DNA of 64,000 bases from Zychaea mexicana (taxonomy: Eukaryota > Mucoromycota > Mucoromycetes > Mucorales > Lichtheimiaceae): NCBI RefSeq assembly GCF_025766255.1, contig NW_026516678.1:517960-581959 (forward strand), in the 5' to 3' direction. This document shows positions 58,499 to 64,000 of the stretch, one piece after another (the first letter of the stretch is position 1; each line of letters opens with the position of its first letter). The notes below the pieces were generated by a model, which ran no database searches, was not told the DNA's origin, and saw nothing but the letters and a program-made list of their open reading frames with translations. The position numbers were made by a program, and so were the translations under genes.

Positions 58499-61136
58499 TT
58501 CATGATGTGCCCAGAATGGTGCTTCAGTGATATTTGAATGGCGCTGCACTAATAAGCATAATCCAAGCTGATTACATCAAGTTTCTTACATGGCTTATTC
58601 AACAGCAACCGTATTTTACTTACCAATAATATTCGGATGTGCATCTTGAAGCCAATGTTTGGTATGGCCAGAGTTTAACGGTAGTGCCACCTTCATGCTT
58701 TTGTAAATGACAATATATATTTTAACATCATCTAATGAAGCTTTTCGCTTGAGCAAACGGTCGATACGGTAATCCTCATTGCCTTTAGGCGGTCTCCGTA
58801 AATACTACTTGCAAACACATGCAATTATCAGTATATACAGGCATGTTACACTTTTGAAAAAAAACATGGATAAATTTGTTCTTACCAGTTGAGGACTCTA
58901 TATTGCATACGTAACCATGAAGCTCCATATTAATAAAACGTCATGAAAAGTATCCCTTTTGTACTATAATAATAATAGATTTACCAGCCACCAATCTTCA
59001 ATAAAAATATCTGACTTTGCTGATAATATAGCCTCGGCCACTGCCTCAAAATATTCTGTACAAATTGAAAGGGGCAAAGTGTGCAATGTATGAGAGGGAG
59101 CAGAAAAAACAACACCAACAGCCTTACAATAAGTGACCCGAAACTTACCGTGTCCATCCACGAACCATTTTACTTTGGCATTTTCGCGAATAGGAGCAAA
59201 CGAATTAAACCGTTGCTGGGATACCCACGGACTCTTCAGCTTCACCGTGTTCAGGTTGTCTAGCCATTCATCCACGCCTTTCTGTACTCTTATCTGTATA
59301 CTTTTCGAGCCTTTGGCCAATGTGATGACCGAATGCGACGAAAACTGTTTTCGTTCAGACGTGTGGTACTTGAATTCCTTGTCGAGCAGCATAACATCTG
59401 TTGGCGTTGTGGATGATGTATCCTTGCAAAAAGCAATGTAACTACAGAGATCAAGATAACGCATAGAGTGGAGCGGTGAGTTTCTTTCCTTTCTCTCTCT
59501 CTCTCTCTCTCTCTTTCGGCATATTTAAAGAATTTCAAAAGAAAACACTTTACGAATCGCGCAGGATAAACCACTTCTTCACCCATCCATAGCGTCGTAT
59601 GGGACGTAAAACAGGCGCCGACCGGGTCACGACCTTTTGCTCCAAGTATCCTTCCTTGCCTTTCCATCCCATATCCTTGACAATGCTTATCCCACTCACT
59701 TCCAAGAACTCGCACAGATCAGTCAATCCAGTCAAGTCTTCCACTTTTTGCGATTTCTCAACCAGTTCTTGCAGATATTGTGCCAATTCCAATCGTCGCT
59801 TTTCATTACGCGTATCCAAAGATGTCAGTTCCGAGTGGATCATGATGGAGTTTTGCTCGTGGGCAGATCGAAGGGACGCGATGGCGTGTGCAAAGTTTTG
59901 GACTTTGCTAGGGAACGAAGGAGGCGATTTAATGGTGGACCTGAGCTTGAGTGTCACCCACAAATCGTAGAAATCGACCACATTGCGCTTGACCGTCCAT
60001 TTGATCTCCCCATATTGAAGGTCGATAAGATAGAACGTGTTGCTTTCGTCTACATCTCGGATGGACACCTAGATAGAGTTAGCGTCTCACAAATCCATCA
60101 TTGTGTTCATGAGCTACACACTGATGTGGCACCGTCTGTGGCGCTTTCTGTGATACGTTGTTTCTAATCCAACAACTTACTGTCAAAGGTCCAAACAAGT
60201 CTCGCGGCTACATAGTGCATAATGCAAAAGGAGGGGGAGGGGGGGGGAGAACCCCCGTTTTTAGTTTCAAAAGTTCGTTTGAACGAGATAAATATGCTTT
60301 CATGCTTTACCGTTGATATAGGACGTCCATTGACTGGCACTAGTGCCGTTGACACCTTTGTGGCACCTACTGACAGTCAATTGAGAGACTATGTATACAC
60401 TACTCTCTCCTCTATGTATATACACACCTTGCTGATCCCATGGAGCAACAGCTGTTTCAAACGGATGCTCAAAATAATTGCTTTTACTCTCTGCCAGATG
60501 AGCGGCGCGTGCTCCTTCCTTGGCGACTTCATCCATAGATGGTAAATTATCACCCTCACCGAGCATCCCAGGCGGTCGCTTGTGTGTCCACATCGGTAGT
60601 GTTTCAAGATTGAAAAATCCGTCAAACGAGGCAGGAGAGATTTGAACCTCCTCCTGCGCCGCCTCACGCATAACAACGTCTTCTTCTTCGTCGTCGTCAA
60701 TGTCATAATAGCCGCCCTTACTGTTGTACTTGTCCTCAGCTCTTTGTATGCCAACTGACATGCGTCTGACAATGGAATGCCAACGCGATCCTTCCACCTG
60801 TGCAACGTGTTGTTGTTGTTGTTGCTGCTGCTGCTGCTGCTGGTGTTGTTCCTGAATCTGCTGATTGCGAAAAAGGAGTTGCTGTTCTTGTTGTTTGCGC
60901 AGTATGTTGTGATACTGGTGGTAATCGTGGTGTTTCCGTGGTTGACTGCTGTGATGGTGATGAAGGTGGTGAAACTGGCGATGTTGGTGATTGCTATGGT
61001 GGTGGTGGTGCTGCTGCTGGTGAGGGGCGCCACCGTTGACGAATCGATTTGTTACTGAGCTTTTTCCGTTACTGCTTGCACCGCCACCGCCGCCTTGTAT
61101 GAAATACTCCACGCCTGCCGCAATGGGGTTTGACAT
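58499..61136 (-). pseudogene. Phospholipase D, 3'-truncated duplicate
   Basis: Nine exons equivalent to exons 1-9 of the complete gene: 61136-60428, 60369-60311, 60207-60181, 60068-59554, 59441-59149, 59055-58985, 58897-58886, 58804-58624, 58548-58499; 639 codons, all in frame. It keeps the His-rich N-terminus, PX and PH domains and the start of the catalytic region up to WAHHE, then the duplication border removes the Lys and Asp of the first HKD and the whole second HKD. It cannot be catalytic. If the last donor is not spliced the frame continues for 76 codons of unrelated sequence to a TAG at 58271. The splice sites changed in this copy (CCAG to CTAG before exon 4; GTAAGT to GTAAAT after exon 6) still look usable. 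Confidence 0.88.
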
Positions 61137-61374
61137 TATTGCAAAACGACGAAAATACCTTCAAAGACGAAAATACGTTAAAAAAAAAGACAGCTTTAAT
61201 AAAAAAAAAAGAGAACAGCAGAAATAGAAACGATTGTTTTTCTTACTTGAAACTTTGTGCTTGACTCACATGTCCATATATAGCGTATATTCGTTGTTAT
61301 TGTTTTGGTTGTTGCTGTTGTGCGGTGACGGAAATGTAGATCGCGTGCCACAAGATTGTAAGCATCGTGGGCAT

Positions 61375-61663
61375 TACTCACTCACTGAGCAACAATCACA
61401 CACCACCGCGTCACTCCCTACTATTTTTGTGGATCTGGCCACAAGACACATGATGGTCATTACCATCTGACGATATAATGTATGTATCTCGGTTGCCAAG
61501 ACCAAATGCAGTGTGTATTCTTCTATACCGTTTTCAGGGCCACGATGGATACATGAAGTTCTCGGCCGTGAAACCCATAGTTAGCGCATTTTTGAGTATA
61601 TAGCCTATCAAATGAAGCTTCTCGGTTTTAGCGATCCCATACTCCTGTTTGTCTTTGACAAAG
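61375..61663 (-). pseudogene. Second copy of the orphan exon, frameshifted
   Basis: Counterpart of 51787-52075. One extra G near 61539 (TTTTCAGGGCCACG versus TTTTCAGGCCACG) breaks the reading frame, supporting relic status. Confidence 0.5.
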
Positions 61664-62422
61664 CTGGATCAAAAATGAACTTTCACAAATTGCTTCTTGC
61701 TTCGTTTAAATATTGTATGTTTACATGATGAATCGGTAATTATATTACTTTATACTATACGGAAGACATAGGCGAATCAGAACAGCACCGATACACCATT
61801 ACATTAATTAATAAAATTGAACAAGTAGAACCACAGCCTTGCAGCTCCAAAAAAAGCAACAACATTATTGTCCTTTCTAATCCTTTGTTAATTTTTCTTT
61901 ACACACTATTCTTTTTCATCGGTAAGAAACGTAGACATAGTAGAATGTATATGTATTCCGCGTTTGTTTAGAGCATCAAGATGGAAGAACTTCGAAGCGC
62001 TCCGAATATACTGAGCCTGATCTTTTATTAACTGATTCTGCAAATGCCTATACTACGCAATGCGATCAATATTGCACATCATCCAACACCGTTTTCTATC
62101 ACAATGGTGGGGAGCAAACGATATCAACAAACATAGAACCAACAGATTTTGCTTATAGGTTCACATATTTAATGATTTTATGTACCCCATCTCGCCAGTA
62201 TTTGTCATCCTGCTCCTCCTCCTCTTTTCTCACGCCAACCCATGTTAAACTTGTTAATGGAAATATTCCAAAGATATATCTAGATGCCATAAATGTGGGG
62301 TCCCTCGGATATCATCATATAAATGAAAGATAGAGAAGATAGATTAGCGCTCTTTGATTCACAACGTATCAAGAGAAATTGCGCTGTGTAGCAGCAACAA
62401 AGGAGTTTCGCAGTCAACAAGC
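61664..62422. other. Non-coding part of unit 2
   Basis: Counterpart of 52076-52850; no feature supported. Confidence 0.5.
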
Positions 62423-64000
62423 AGAGGCTAGGAGTTCTTACCCAGATAGAGATCCTTAAGAGAAGAATGAGAGAAAGTTGGTGTCATGAAGAAAACGCAG
62501 CCTACAGGTAGGCTAGCAGGGCGTTACGTACTAGCATGCCTTGTAGCCCACTTGGACATTGCCCAGACAGAGGTCCTTTAGAGAAGAATGAGAGAAAGAT
62601 GGTGTCATAAAGAAAACGCAGCCTACAGGTAGAGGCTAGCAGGGCGTTACGTACTAGCATGCCTTGTAGCCCACTGGACAATACCCAGACAGAGGTCCTT
62701 TAGAAAAGAATGAGAGAAAGATGGTGTCATAAAGAAAACGCAGCCTACAAGTAGGCTAGCAGGGCGTTACGTACTAGCATGCCTTGTAGCCCACTGGACA
62801 ATACCCAGACAGAGGTCCTTTAGAAAAGAATGAGAGAAAGATGGTGTCATAAAGAAAACGCAGCCTACAAGTAGAGGCTAGCAGGGCGTTACGTACTAGC
62901 ATGCCTTGTAGCTCACTGGACAATACCCAGACAGAGAAAGATGGTGTCATAAAGAAAACGCAGCCTACAAGTAGGCTAGCAGGGCGTTACGTACTAGCAT
63001 GCCTTGTAGCCCACTGGACAATACCCAGACAGAGGTCCTTTAGAAAAGAATGAGAGAAAGATGGTGTCATAAAGAAAACGCAGCCTACAAGTAGAGGCTA
63101 GCAGGGCGTTACGTACTAGCATGCCTTGTAGCTCACTGGACAATACCCAGACAGAGGTCCTTTAGAGAAGAATGAGAGAAAGATGGTGTCAGAAAGAAAA
63201 CGCAGCCTACAAGTAGAGGCTAGCAGGGCGTTACGTACTAGCATGCCTTGTAGCCCACTGGACAATACCCAGACAGAGAAAGATGGTGTCATAAAGAAAA
63301 CGCAGCCTACAAGTAGGCTAGCAGGGCGTTACGTACTAGCATGCCTTGTAGCCCACTGGACAATACCCAGACAGAGAAAGATGGTGTCATAAAGAAAACG
63401 CAGCCTACAAGTAGAAGCTAGCAGGGCGTTACGTACTAGCATGCCTTGTAGCCCACTGGACAATACCCAGACAGAGAAAGATGGTGTCATAAAGAAAACG
63501 CAGCCTACAAGTAGGCTAGCAGGGCGTTACGTACTAGCATGCCTTGTAGCCCACTGGACAATACCCAGACAGAGGTCCTTTAGAAAAGAATGAGAGAAAG
63601 ATGGTGTCATAAAGAAAACGCAGCCTACAAGTAGGCTAGCAGGGCGTTACGTACTAGCATGCCTTGTAGCCCACTGGACAATATCCAGACAGAGGTCCTT
63701 TAGAAAAGAATGAGAGAAAGATGGTGTCATAAAGAAAACGCAGCCTACAAGTAGAGGCTAGCAGGGCGTTACGTACTAGCATGCCTTGTAGCCCACTGGA
63801 CAATACCCAGACAGAGGTCCTTTAGAAAAGAATGAGAGAAAGATGGTGTCATAAAGAAAACGCAGCCTACAAGTAGGCTAGCAGGGCGTTACGTACTAGC
63901 ATGCCTTGTAGCCCACTGGACAATACCCAGACAGAGGTCCTTTAGAAAAGAATGAGAGAAAGATGGTGTCATAAAGAAAACGCAGCCTACAAGTAGAGGC
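62423..64000. repeat. 120-bp satellite array, unit 2 (continues past the window)
   Basis: Same monomers as 52851-54300, again in 120/122-bp and 96/98-bp classes but in a different order, and already longer than the first array (more than 1,570 bp). This shows that the arrays have changed in copy number since the duplication. Confidence 0.92.

Larger units (their letters stand above)
58489..64000. repeat. 9.59-kb segmental tandem duplication, unit 2 (partial, runs off the window)
   Basis: Starts with the same AATAGCTTACTTCATGATG as position 48902 and follows unit 1 through PLD exons 9-1, the relic exon and the satellite. Differences include single-base changes, a 3-bp insertion in PLD exon 1, small indels upstream, and a longer satellite array. 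Confidence 0.88.

Overview
The window is nuclear DNA from a fungus, most likely an early-diverging one of the Mucoromycota (order Mucorales by inference). The genes are dense, have many short GT-AG introns and even micro-exons, and encode typical fungal proteins: a copper-fist regulator, a CYS-3-type bZIP, a PX-PH phospholipase D, an HMG-CoA reductase with a sterol-sensing domain, transaldolase and a PDCD2/Tsr4 protein. I rebuilt the exon structures by hand. In every accepted model the splice phases close and the reading frame ends in a stop codon. The species itself cannot be read from this sequence.

Layout. 1-9.5 kb: the 3' end of an unknown gene, a bZIP factor (-), PP4 catalytic subunit (+), a DNAJB6-like co-chaperone (+), a small copper-fist factor (-), a four-helix membrane protein (-) and a 58-residue hydrophobic protein (+). 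9.5-23 kb is a gene-poor accessory stretch. It holds a tandemly duplicated 488-bp repeat, a decayed coding patch, a 5'-truncated LINE with target-site duplications, a cytochrome P450 (-), and a complete but dead 4.45-kb Mutator-like (MULE) transposon with about 190-bp terminal inverted repeats and a 9-bp target duplication. 24-45 kb is a housekeeping block: Swi5, transaldolase, PDCD2/Tsr4, an MFSD5-type transporter, a coiled-coil tail-anchored protein, mitochondrial acetyl-CoA acetyltransferase, a globin ending in a CaaX box, an NTF2/SnoaL-like protein and HMG-CoA reductase. 45.5-64 kb holds a full 21-exon phospholipase D, a 120-bp satellite array and an unknown fungal gene. It is followed by the start of a second, directly repeated copy of the same 9.59-kb unit, in which phospholipase D is cut off inside its first catalytic motif and a second satellite array runs off the window.

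Functional links. Acetyl-CoA acetyltransferase and HMG-CoA reductase lie 4.6 kb apart, and HMG-CoA reductase uses a product of the acetoacetyl-CoA route (mevalonate/sterol branch). The copy found here has a likely mitochondrial presequence, however, so a shared pathway is possible but not shown. Otherwise neighbours look functionally independent, as is usual in fungi. Several pairs are convergent with very short gaps (DNAJB6/copper fist 55 bp; Swi5/transaldolase 35 bp; thiolase/globin 162 bp).

Most notable: the tandem segmental duplication with paired satellite arrays and a truncated PLD; the globin with a C-terminal CaaX box; the MULE whose transposase seems to carry an OTU-like tail; and the very small copper-fist regulator hidden in three short exons.
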